Source of the DNA: Martensiomyces pterosporus
Lineage: Eukaryota; Kickxellomycota; Kickxellomycetes; Kickxellales; Kickxellaceae
Direction: 5' to 3'
Length of the DNA stretch: 64,000 bases
NCBI GenBank assembly: GCA_025201845.1
Contig: MU603943.1
Location: 164,666 to 228,665 of the forward strand
The notes below the pieces were generated by a model. The model saw only the letters and a program-made list of their open reading frames with translations. It was not told where the DNA came from and made no database searches. A program made the translations under genes and the position numbers. This document shows, in pieces, positions 29,910-40,100 of this stretch. Within the stretch, counting starts at the first letter, position 1. The number at the start of each line of letters is the position of its first letter.

Positions 29910-30902
29910 TTAGGACGCAAAGATACAAACTGCAGTGAGGAACAAGAGAATAGACAGGCTGTCAAGAATGCGATTGCCTGCCGAGAGCACCACAAGAGGC
30001 CATCTGGGCATCCCTGGAATATGCGCCAGCATCGTGTTGGCTGGTCTCGGCGGCCGATCCGATAGCACAAAGTACGCTGCATACATGGCCAGCTCAAGGA
30101 TAATCAGGTACCAGAGCAGGTAATTGCCCGACGACCACTCCGCCAGCCGGTCGTCTGGACGCGCAGCCATCAAGCCTGCCCATTTGGCCTGCGTGTCGTC
30201 CTCGCTGTCGCCCATGAAGCGGGCATACCGGGATTCGCGGTTTAAACCGTAAATAAACACGCCGGCGACTGGAATGAGCTTGAAAACAGCTCGCGATAGA
30301 CCGATGGCGGAGAACCTTCTTGCTGCCAAGAGCCCGCCATTCAACGCACCAGTGACAGCGGCTGTGGATGGAGATGTGGTCGATTCGGCAGCTGGGTCAG
30401 CAATGGCTGCGGAGAGCGACTCGTGGAGTGCATCGCTATTGATGTCGGCCACATTCACCGCTGGCCTGGGTCTGCGGTTGCTACCTTCCGAGCCAATGCT
30501 GTTGGCGGGGGTTGGGTCTTGGGTCGCTTGGTTGATTGCATGCGCTGACGTACGCGCCTGCTCTGTAGCACCCTCCAGCGCCGCTGCCTTGCGTGCCAAG
30601 TTCCCAACACGACGGCGCGGCCTGGTTGCTACGGGTTCCGAGCCTGCTTGCGAATCGCCGACTGATTCCAGCGAAATACCCGCCGCATGAGGCGAGCTGG
30701 CAGCCTCCGGTCCAGAAGACGACGAGGTGATGAGCTCGTGCCCGCCAACAATGCCCATTTCGACCTTGTCTGACTCCTCCTGCACCTGGCTGAACGTCCC
30801 CTTTATGCGATTCAGTCTGTCACTGCCGCGGTTGAGAATACGCTCTTGGCGCAAGCGACGACGCTTTTGGGCCTCCGTTTCAACTGTGGGTGCATCTGCC
30901 AT
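29910..30902 (-). CDS. GET2: GET2, ER membrane receptor subunit for tail-anchored protein insertion
   Basis: One exon, 330 residues from the ATG at 30902. The N-terminus has the Get3-binding motif of Get2: EAQKRRRLRQERILNRG followed by SDRLNRIKGTF (about residues 10-37), closely like yeast Get2 (EKRRLLRERR... SRLNKITG). A long Ser/Ala/Pro linker follows, then three hydrophobic segments near 195-218 (IGLSRAVFKLIPVAGVFIYG), 263-283 (YLLWYLIILELAMYAAYFVL) and 311-330 (ILDSLSILLFLTAVCIFAS). Get1/Get2 in the ER membrane takes tail-anchored proteins from the Get3 ATPase and inserts them. It converges with the DDT gene and diverges from uS19. Confidence 0.87.
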   Translation of the reverse strand: MADAPTVETEAQKRRRLRQERILNRGSDRLNRIKGTFSQVQEESDKVEMGIVGGHELITSSSSGPEAASSPHAAGISLESVGDSQAGSEPVATRPRRRVGNLARKAAALEGATEQARTSAHAINQATQDPTPANSIGSEGSNRRPRPAVNVADINSDALHESLSAAIADPAAESTTSPSTAAVTGALNGGLLAARRFSAIGLSRAVFKLIPVAGVFIYGLNRESRYARFMGDSEDDTQAKWAGLMAARPDDRLAEWSSGNYLLWYLIILELAMYAAYFVLSDRPPRPANTMLAHIPGMPRWPLVVLSAGNRILDSLSILLFLTAVCIFAS

Positions 30903-31321
30903 GGCCAACAAAGAAAAAGAAAGGAAAAATGGTTGTGCGTCTATAAATGCCCTTTTAAATTATTGAATAAGTAACTGGAGCGTGTAGCAGGCGTATGCTC
31001 GTCGAATCGTCGTAGCTGTGGCTGTAGTCGTAGTCGTCTAGAGTAAGGCAGGTTGGGAGTTAGAAGGCAGGCGGCGCCAGGCAGGGGGCATCCAGGGCGG
31101 TGAGCCAAAATCAGAAGCTGGCAGAAGGGCAAGGAGGCGGCGGGCTGCCATAGTGATCAATCGCGCGATCACCCGATTGCGCCATTCTGGCATCAGCGTG
31201 TGCGAGGCAGCGCCGGGCCAGAGTGAGCACACACGCTATTCGACACATAGGCAATTTAGAGCAGCTGGCGCAGCGTCTGTAGTTTCGACCTTTCCTTTCG
31301 ACCGAACGAAATAATATCAAA
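30903..31321. promoter_or_regulatory. Divergent promoter region GET2 / uS19
   Basis: 419 bases. About 168 bases before the uS19 ATG lies GTGATCAATCGCGCGATCAC (31153-31172), an inverted TGATC/GATCA pair resembling elements upstream of P2 and eL33. Nearer the start is a pyrimidine-rich CCTTTCCTTTCG that may mark a TOP-like start. No gene supported. Confidence 0.5.
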
Positions 31322-32350
31322 ATGGTAAGCGCAGAGTAGAATAATGCAGATGCTCGGGCTGACGGTACAGGGCGGATGGATGCACGCGTGGGATGCTGTT
31401 GGAGCAGGCGGACAGCTGTGCAATGGATGCACTGCGCGGACGATGGATGCGGTTGGCAGCAGCGGCGGCGGCAAGCGCGCTATGGACCCTTTGCGGGGGA
31501 TGCGGCATTTGGCGGCGTAGCTGGTGTCGCTCCGGGTTTCGTGTGAGGCGAGAGCTAGGCAGCTTGAAGCCCGTGCCTCAGTGGCGATTTGCACGAATCG
31601 CTGCTCTGTGGCAGCAGCGAAGCAATTCACGCGGGATAGTTGCCAGTACTGTCGTGGAGGGCTGGAATCACCCTCAAATCGCTGCCGGTTGCCGCTGCTG
31701 CTGTGCGCCGTTCGCTGCTCCGCCCTGCTTCCAGCCTTGGGGAATCTCGCTTTAGCTGCTAGGTTCCGGCATTGACTAGCTACTAGACGCCCAATTTGGC
31801 TCTGATTGAGCAGAATGGGGTGGACTGGAGCACATAGGGCCCCGCCCGGGCGTGCGTCTGGATGTATTTTGCTGATTCCCAAGCCTACGCTCTTTGCATT
31901 TCTTTTCGAGAATAGGCCGACGCTAGCGCTCATAAGAAGAGGACCTTCCGCAAGTTCTCGTTCCGTGGTGTTGACCTCGAGCAGCTGCTCGATGTCTCCA
32001 GCGAGGACTTCATGAACATGGTTACCTGCCGTGCCCGCAGAAAGTTCAAGCGCGGTCTCAAGCGCAAGCCTATGGGTCTCATCAAGAAGCTCCGCCTCGC
32101 CAAGCAGAACGCTCCCGAGAACGAGAAGCCCGAGGTTGTCAAGACCCACCTCCGCAGCATGATCATCGTCCCCGAGATGGTCGGCTCCATCGTTGGCGTC
32201 TACAACGGCAAGACCTTCAACCAGGTCGAGATCAAGCCTGAGATGATCGGTCACTACCTTGGTGAGTTCTCGATCACCTACAAGCCTGTCAAGCACGGTC
32301 GCCCCGGTATTGGTGCCACCCACTCTTCTCGCTTCATCCCCCTCAAGTAA
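31322..32350 (+). CDS. RPS15: 40S ribosomal protein uS19 (S15)
   Basis: The coding part of exon 1 is only the ATG at 31322-31324; a 591-base GTAAGC..TAG intron follows and exon 2 is 31916..32350. Together they encode 145 residues: [20 protein letters not shown], then the uS19 core with [40 protein letters not shown] and the C-terminal [17 protein letters not shown]. uS19 sits in the head of the small subunit near the decoding site and its C-terminal tail reaches toward it. Exon 2 shows the strong codon bias of highly expressed genes, unlike the intron. The intron carries GGATGGATGC-type elements near its 5' end. Confidence 0.97.
31374..31452 (+). repeat. GGATGGATGC elements in the uS19 first intron
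   Basis: GGATGGATGC at 31374-31383, 49 bases past the 5' splice site, with near copies CAATGGATGC (31421-31430) and CGATGGATGC (31441-31450). The same decamer recurs in the P2 and eL33 first introns. Confidence 0.6.
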
Positions 32351-32946
32351 ACAAAGCACAGGATATTCATTTGCCGTTTTTACATGTGTATCTTGAGGAA
32401 TTGAACAAAGCGTGTTGTTTTGATTTTTCAGCATCCTTCTCCTTGGGACACAGTGCATCCTTCCTGAGTGCGGCCTTGGCTGTTCCTTTTGCGGCATGGA
32501 TGTGTGCGCTAGCTGTAGGAGCGGAATGCGCTGGTTGCCTGCTGTTCTGGCACCGCCTGCACTATGATCGCTTAAAGTGCAGCGTGATTCGTCTGAGGCA
32601 GCCTCTCTTTGGCTGGCCTCGTCAATGAGAGCGTGCGGAGGCGCTCCAAGCATGCTCCTTCCGATCTCCTCCTGCGCACTCGCATTTTTCTCCACAGCAC
32701 CCCCTTGCCTCCACGTTTAACCTAGCTTTGTTTCGTTTTTCCTTCTACTTTTTGCTGGTCTGTGCTGATTTACTACCTGGCGCCTGCTCCCAGCTCAGCC
32801 GAAAATTGTAACTTATTTCTTCCTCCATTACTTCGCATTGCAGCAGCCCCAAGGGGACACGACTCGCCACGAACTGCTATATTCGCGCATTGGAATTTTC
32901 GCGGACCTCTTTTACGACGGGGCTACTTTTACGAGCAGGATATACG
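32351..32946. other. Intergenic between uS19 and the WD40 gene
   Basis: About 600 bases in tandem orientation, T-rich toward the WD40 gene. The WD40 frame is open from 32890 but with no ATG before 32947. No gene supported. Confidence 0.5.
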
Positions 32947-35257
32947 ATGGAGGACCCTGTAGAGCTGCTGGGCTCCAAAGCAGAGCTTGACCAGGAGGAG
33001 ATGGAACGCCTGCTGCGCGAAAACCGGGCCTTGAAGGGCCGTCTAGATGAGCTGGAGAGAGAAAACCGGCTGCTGAAACAGCGGAACTTTGACCTGTCGA
33101 TGCGGTACGGCCGCAGCGTGGAGAATAGAAGGCAGCCGTTTGAGATTGTGTTTTCCGACAGTGATACGGGCAACATCGAGGATAATGAGGAGCAGGATGG
33201 TGATGGTGATGATGATGGTGATGATGGGCGGATGAGCGGCGACACGAGCGATAGAAACGACATTAGTGGTGCTGGGTATAGCGTCGAGGAGAGCGAGAGC
33301 GGCAGGGAGGGGCATAGCGCTGAGGAAGAGAACAGAGATGGAGCGGCCGAGGAGGAAGGCACGGCTTTTGCTCCAACTGCGGTTGGCGATGAAAGCAGCA
33401 ATAGGGAGCTTGGTGCTCCAATTCGGAAAAGCACGCGGGTGGACGGGAAGATCTGGAGAGCTGATGGGAGCAAAAGACGCGGTACTAAGAACTCGGCAGC
33501 AGTCACTAGCAGAAATTCCAGAAACGCTGGCACGGCAGCCCCTGCTGATTACAGCAACTCTGCGGGTGCGGAGAAGGGCGCGACTAATGGTGCGGGGCCT
33601 GATGCCATCATGTCGCAGCCTCAGAGAGACCACCGCACCCGAGACAAGCAGAAGCGTGGGTCCGACAAGTCGGACATGGACAGAGATGGCTCTGCCAAGT
33701 ACGCTGATGTGGAGTCGGGAGCAAAGGAGAAGAAGAGCACGCGCGATAGCGAAGACCGCCATGGGGCAGGAGCAGGCGGCGGCGCTGGTGGCGGCGCTGG
33801 CAGTGGTGCTGGATCCTCGTCAAGACGCAAGGAGGCTAAGCAGCTCAAGTGCTACGCGGAACTGGACGGACACGAGGGAGCTATTTACTCTACGCAGTAT
33901 TCGCCCATAGGCAATCTGATTGTCAGCGCGTCGTTTGACAGGACCGTGCGGGTGTGGGACATTCGGGAACAAAAGCCCGTGGCGGTCTTGGAGAGCCACC
34001 AGCAGAGCGTGTTTGATGTGGCATGGCGCGAGGACTCGGCAGCGGTGGTGTCGGCGTCGTTTGACCGCACATGCATCGAGTGGGACATCGAAAGCAAGGC
34101 GGCTGCCACCCGGCTGCAGTGCAGTGGACTGGTCCAGTGTGTGAGGTACTCGACACACAACCCGAGGGTTGTGTATGCGGGCGACTCGTCTGGGTTCATC
34201 TCGATCCACGATACGCGGCAGCCACAAGAAGCCACAAAGCTCTCGAATGATGGGGCAATGGTCAATACGATGTTCTGCTTCAATGACGAAACTCGGCTGG
34301 TGTCGGGCGACCGCAACGGAGAGATCAAGATGTGGGATGTGCGGATAGGCAAGTTCATGCGGCTGGTCAGCGCCGATGCACAGAAACAGGCGATTAGCCA
34401 TATTAGCGTGGTGAAAAACGAAAAGAGCGGCACGGAGTATATGGCGGTCAACTCGTACGACAATGCTTTGCGTGTGTATGACCGCGTGGATGATCCGTCG
34501 GTGCCCACGCCCAGAGTCATTCATGAGCTGCGTGGCGTGCGGAATAGGAACTGGCCGATCAAGAATGCGTTCTTTGACCCGCGTCTTGCGCAGGAGCAGC
34601 TGCTGGGCCTGTATAACGACGATTACTACGAGCTGGATACAAGATCGCAGAATGAGGCGCGTGGTTTGAGATCCATGCTGTTCTTGATCACGGGTAGCGC
34701 CGAGCCGTTTGCATATCTGTATAGACTGAGCACGCACTCGAAGACGATCAGGATGGACGACAAGGTAAGACCGTCGGTGTGCTGTGGGCAACTTGTGTGG
34801 CTTCCAACTCTGATGCGTTTGGCTGCAGTCATTACGCCTTGTTCTCCTGTGCAGTTTGCCATGCACTGCTTGGCAAAGGGGTGCGTGCACATGCTGCGCG
34901 CCATTGTTCAGCTTTCAACGACACCATTGTTATTGCAGCCGCCGCTGGTTGTTTGCGTAGTTTCTACAAGTGCCGGCGTTTAGTGCAGTAGCCTGGCGCT
35001 GGAAGGTGCCAGCCCTGGCCCTCTCTTTTTATCCAGTGTAACTGTCGTGTCGTGTACACTAAGCGATTGCTCTGCGTGGGTTGCTTGTGTAGGCCAAGCG
35101 TGGAACAAGGCAGAGGCTGGAGGGCCACTCGGACAGAGTGTATGCAGTGGCAACACACCCGACAGAGATCAAGGCGTGCACAGCTGGAGCTGACAACACA
35201 ATGCGGCTTTGGCACGTACCCTCCGCTGGCCGGCTGCTTCTCAAGGAGGGATACTGA
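32947..35257 (+). CDS. Coiled-coil WD40-repeat protein (spliced 3' end, borders unresolved)
   Basis: Exon 1 runs 32947..34769 to AAG|GTAAGA. It encodes an N-terminal leucine-rich coiled coil (MERLLRENRALKGRLDELER), a low-complexity acidic and Ser/Arg-rich linker of about 230 residues (Asp/Gly tract near 33190-33235, Gly/Ala tract near 33765-33815), then WD repeats: GHEGAIYSTQYSP..VSASFDRTVRVWD, VFDVAWRED..ASFDRTCIEWD, VVYAGDSSGFISIHD, TRLVSGDRNGEIKMWD and more. Two downstream pieces complete the propeller: AFNDTIVIAAAAGCLRSFYK (about 34909-34970) and, from 35093 after a TAG acceptor, RLEGHSDRVYAVATHP..TAGADNTMRLW to the TGA at 35255-35257. The first junction does not close in phase with any AG I see, so the model is incomplete. 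A scaffold role is likely; the family is not identified. Confidence 0.72.
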
Positions 35258-37145
35258 GCAGGGTGGCAAAAAGAGCCTTGCTACGCTAGTAGCAACTGCA
35301 GTAACGGCTCTCAAAGCTGCAGTAGCGTCTGTAGCCCGTCTTTTTCTGTTGTTGCTCTTTTGTCCCAACCAGCACACTCGCACTTTGTCCGAGCCCACAT
35401 GCCGAGGCGTGTAGCTGGGTGAGGCGGTGGAGCAGTGGGGCTGCAAGACCGCCACTGCCATGCCCTATCACATGAGACCACCCAGACCGATGGGCTGCTA
35501 ATATGCAGCGGCCAAAAAGAGAAAGCGGAGGCAGGCTGGCTTTAGTGCTTATGCGCTGCCGCCGATGGGGACTGGCTCGAAGGAAAGAACAAAGGCGAGA
35601 GCCTGCCTTTGTTGTGCTCTGGCAAACCGCCCTCAGTCAATTGATTCAGTGTGCGCGGCAGAGGTGTGGAAAAACGGCGGCATGTCAATCTTGTATCGAC
35701 TCTGCCCGTGTGCAAGCCAATACGACGCACGAATGCATCAGAAGAGGCAGCTGAGTTGTATTTTTAAATCTGCTGTGGGATTCTCGCCCCCGACAGAGAC
35801 ACTCGCAACGCAGCCCACCCATCTTCTTATCCTGCACTCGCCAGCAGTGTGGGCTTGCTTTTTTTTCTTGTCTGTCTACTCTTACCTTCAAATTCGAAAT
35901 ACCAGAGAGCAGGAGCGCTTAGAACAAAGAGAAAACGCTAGGCGTGTAGTCTTATTTTTACTCTTTCGCTGCAAGCTTTCTCCTTCCTCTCCCTCTCCCT
36001 CCCCCTCTCCGTCTCCTTCGCTCCACCCTCCTCCCTCTCCCTCTCGCTCTCTTTCTCGTGCCCGACTTCTTTCCTTGTTTTAGCGCACGCGCTCAATAAC
36101 GCATACAGCAAAAGACAGACACTTGCACAACTCATACGCACTCTTCACGCATTCATCCATTCTTATATACGAAGCCGAAAAACCCCCTGCGCTTGGTCGC
36201 ACCAAGGACACGCTATCTTGCCGCACTCCACCGACGGCAGCACCGATATTAGATTGTAGTGCTCGCAACGCACTGCCTAGCAGGTAAGAGGAGTGAAAAG
36301 CGATATAAAAGACAGCACCGGCTCCTGCTCCTGCTGCCTGTGCGGCTTGCGGCTGGTGGGCTGGCTGTTGTCTGCCGATCGCTGGAAGACAGCGGGCCAG
36401 CACAGCCTACCAAACAAGCCCCCCGCCAGCAGCAAAAGTAAATAGTGCACAGCACTTGGCAGAGCGCTAGAGGGAAGCTGGCAGCACAGCACAGCGAGAG
36501 AGGGTGCTGTGCTGCACTACTCGAGTTCAGCAATCGAGAAGGGCTTGTGTACCCCCCCTACATCCACCCATTTTTACGCAAAGAAAGAAAAAGCACCGTC
36601 CACAGAGGCCTTTGTCCCAACCGCGCATCCTTTTGCTGCCAGCCCAAACAAACAGGGGCATGGTTTCTTTCGCCCGCCCGTTTACCTTCTCTTTATTACG
36701 CTCTTTTTCAATTTTGAACCTTGATTTCTGCCTTTACTCTCCTAATCCCCCTCTTCGCATACACACTCTTGCCTCGCAGCCCGGCAGCCTGGGACTCCAT
36801 TCTGCTGCTAGCGCTGTGACATTCCAGGGCGTGCCTCTCTCGCTTCTTAATTCGCCACTGCTCTCTAGCTCGCACTCACACGCACCCTGGCGCTTTTGTT
36901 AGTTTGCAGCGCGTGCCACACGCCCTTCTTTTCTTGTCCACAGCTGACCCGTACAGCAGGCTAACAACAAACTAGACCGCCGCTTTTCTCATACCTGCTC
37001 GCGTGTGCATTTCTTATTATAGAGCAGCCACCCCTTTGACGTACAGTGAGCTCCAGGACCCACACAACTTTTCTGTGCAAAGCAAGCCCAAGCTTGTCCC
37101 TCCATCTCTTTTATTGTTTACGCCAACCCAGCTTATCCCTATTCA
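35258..37145. other. 1.9 kb intergenic: RAX2 upstream region with CT tract and possible 5'UTR intron
   Basis: It holds a CT-rich tract of about 80 bases (35978-36057). A strong CAG|GTAAGA donor at 36283 and pyrimidine-preceded AG acceptors near 36907 and 36942 make a 5'UTR intron for RAX2 plausible. Short frames have no domains. No other gene supported. Confidence 0.45.
35978..36057 (+). repeat. Polypyrimidine (CT) tract
   Basis: About 80 bases almost wholly C and T on the plus strand, built of irregular CTCC and CCCT units, in noncoding DNA upstream of RAX2. It may be promoter or leader sequence. Confidence 0.75.
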
Positions 37146-40100
37146 ATGGCTGAGGGTTGTGCCTGCGATGAGCCCAGGGCACGCTCCCAAAGTGCCGGTG
37201 GCTCAATCGCTGATTCTCCACAGCATCGGTCGGTCCCGAAATCCAGGCCCACGCAGCCAGCAGATGCCACAAACGATAACAGCTATAGCAGCAGCAGCGG
37301 CAGCAGAAACAGCCGTGGATACTTTGGAAGACTCCAAAACAAAACATGGATATGCTGCGTCTTTCTTATGACGCTTTTATTCGTAATCTCGCCTGCCCTG
37401 GCCGCTGATGCTACAGCCTCTGCCACCAGCACAGCCTCAGTCTCCAAAGCAACTGGTACCAGCACTAAACCCACCGTGACTTCAGCGGCGTCGAAATCGA
37501 ATGTGGCCAGCGAGCCCGAGTCGGAGTCTGCGCTGGGCCGCCTCTTGGGCGGCATGGACGACAGCCATAGCAGCGAGGCAGCGGACAACCAAAGCCATAG
37601 TATTGAAGATGTAGGCGAAATTGGTATTGTTGGCGCGTTCCGTGGGATATCCGCTTACACTCCCAACAGCGGGGGCGCCACTCTGACCCTGAACAAGAGT
37701 GTGTCGTCATTTGTTTCGCTGTCCCAGAACTCGGCTTCCCTGGTTAGCACCGCAGCTGCAGATGGCAAGGTAGCTGCTGCCTGTGCCTTTTACGACAGCG
37801 ACGGAAATATTGTGCGCGCCTTTTTTGGAGGCGACATGAGCACGATCAACTCAACCACAGTGAGCTACGTCGCTGGCGTCGACAGCAGCGGAAATGTGGA
37901 CACGATGAAGGGTGGCGTCAATGGCCCCATCAGCGCGCTGTTCTGCGAGCAAAAGACGCAGCTGGTCTACGTTGGAGGCAACTTCACCAGCACCGTTGCT
38001 GGCCTCACTACTGATGTCTCTACGCTGCGGTCTAGCTCCACGGGCGGCCTTGCCATCTACAACTCCCAAACAAGCGACTGGCAGTCCCTGCCATTCCGCG
38101 GTCTGGACGGTCCGGTGTTCGACTTTGCCGAGTCAGGAGACTACGTCTATGCGGCGGGTGCCTTTTCTTCTACCATCGACAATGCCACACATGTCTCGCT
38201 TTCCACGCAGGCAGTCAACCTGACGGCGTGCACCATCACTGGCGGCAACAACGCTGAGGTTGCCGGATTCAGCGACCCTCGCAACATCATCTGCACGTCG
38301 CAGTCAGAGTCTGCTGGAAACACATGGCTCATGCGTGACAAGCTCACTGGATACTACCGCATCGACTTCCCGTTCAAAACCACGCCCTCCCTGCTGCGTC
38401 TCATGAACACAATGTTCCAGGGCCGCGGAACCAAGGCGTTCCGCATCGAGGCTGCAGAGAACAATCAGGTCTTGTCGATGTCGTACCTCGACCCTGATAC
38501 AAAGGCCGAGCAGTTCTGCACCCAGTCCTGCCCGCTTGCCCAGAACTTCAGCTGGCAGGACTTCCGCTTTGTCGACGACAGCAAGACGCTGTCGAACATC
38601 ACTGGCATCGTCATCAACATCATCGATTGGTACGGCGAGGGCGGCGGCCTGAACAAGATTGAGCTCTATCAAAGAGGTAACGTGTCTGTCTTTATCTACT
38701 GCCTGCCCATTGTACTTGCTTGTTATTTGTGCACAATTGCACATTGCCTGTCTTTGTGAGCATGCGTGTCGCTGTGCTCTTGTTCATAAGCTGCTGACAA
38801 TTGCCTCTACGGCCGCCGCCGCTCTCCCCCTCTCCCCCTGTTTCATAACAACATGTGCCGCTGTTTATCTGAAATCACGATTGGCGCTGCTTGTCTGGCT
38901 ACTACCTGCGACATGTCCGCTCAATGCCGAGCAAGCAAACAAGCAAACTCAATTATCTTTTCTTCCTACTGCTTTCACGACAAACCACAACTGGCGCTGC
39001 TCTAGATTCTCGTGTGTATGCCGACAACAGCTTCAACGGGTCCCCGTGCAGCATGGAGCCCTTCCGGCCGACATCCAGCTCTACGGGGAACTGGCAGACA
39101 ACCAACCCGTCGTCGTACCACGGCAGCTACCTGACATTCACGACAGACAAGGCCGACATGCTGTCAGCGCAATCGCTGAAGACGTCTGTGAAGCTGACAC
39201 CATTCATCCCCGAGGCTGGCTTCTACAGGGTCTTTATGACAGTCCCTGGGTGCCAGAACACAAACACCTGTCGCCAGCGGTATTCGGCTGCAGTCACGAT
39301 GATGCTGAACCGCAAGCGCACCATGATCGCCACCGTTGCTCAGCACAACCTGGTCGACCAGGAGGTGGAGGTGTATCGCGGGTATGCGGCAGCGTCGACG
39401 CAGTTCTTTGCACCGTCGGTGATTGTCACCCTTTCTGGCGAGGGCAAGCTGGACCCGGAGGCAACAAAGGTCGAGGTTGTTGTTGACTCGTTCAGGTTCG
39501 AGCGAGATACGTCGTATACCAATCTTCATGGCGTGATTCGCATGTACAATGACCTGGCGTCTCCAAGCCAGATGGACGGCCCACTGTACACGCCGCTGAA
39601 CTCGTCGCTCCCAGACAGCAGCGTTGTCTACTCGGTCGCAGCTGACATCCCGCGCGACAATGGGCGCACAAACACGGTGTTCTTTGGCGGCCAGTTCGCA
39701 AACAGCACGGCTGGATACCAAAACATCGTCCAGTATGACGGCGATGTGCTGAAGCCGCTGAACAACACAGGGCTTTCGGGCATAGTCTACTCGATGTCGG
39801 TGGTCAACGGGTCGCTCTTTGTCGGAGGAGGATTTAACGGCACCGCTGACCACAAGATTGCCCTCAGCAACGTCGCTCAGTACAACATCACGGATCAGCA
39901 GTGGTACCCGCTTGGCGGCGGCACAGACGGTGTGGTCAACACCGTGGTTCCCTACTCGCCGTTTGGGCCCCACATTGTTGCACTTGGCGGCAGCTTCAAG
40001 ACCCTGCTTGCTAGCGACGTCACTGGCGGCGACAACATCACGCTTCCGAGCCTCGCCCTGTGGGATGCCGCAAGTGGCCAATGGACAAACAGGCCCTACT

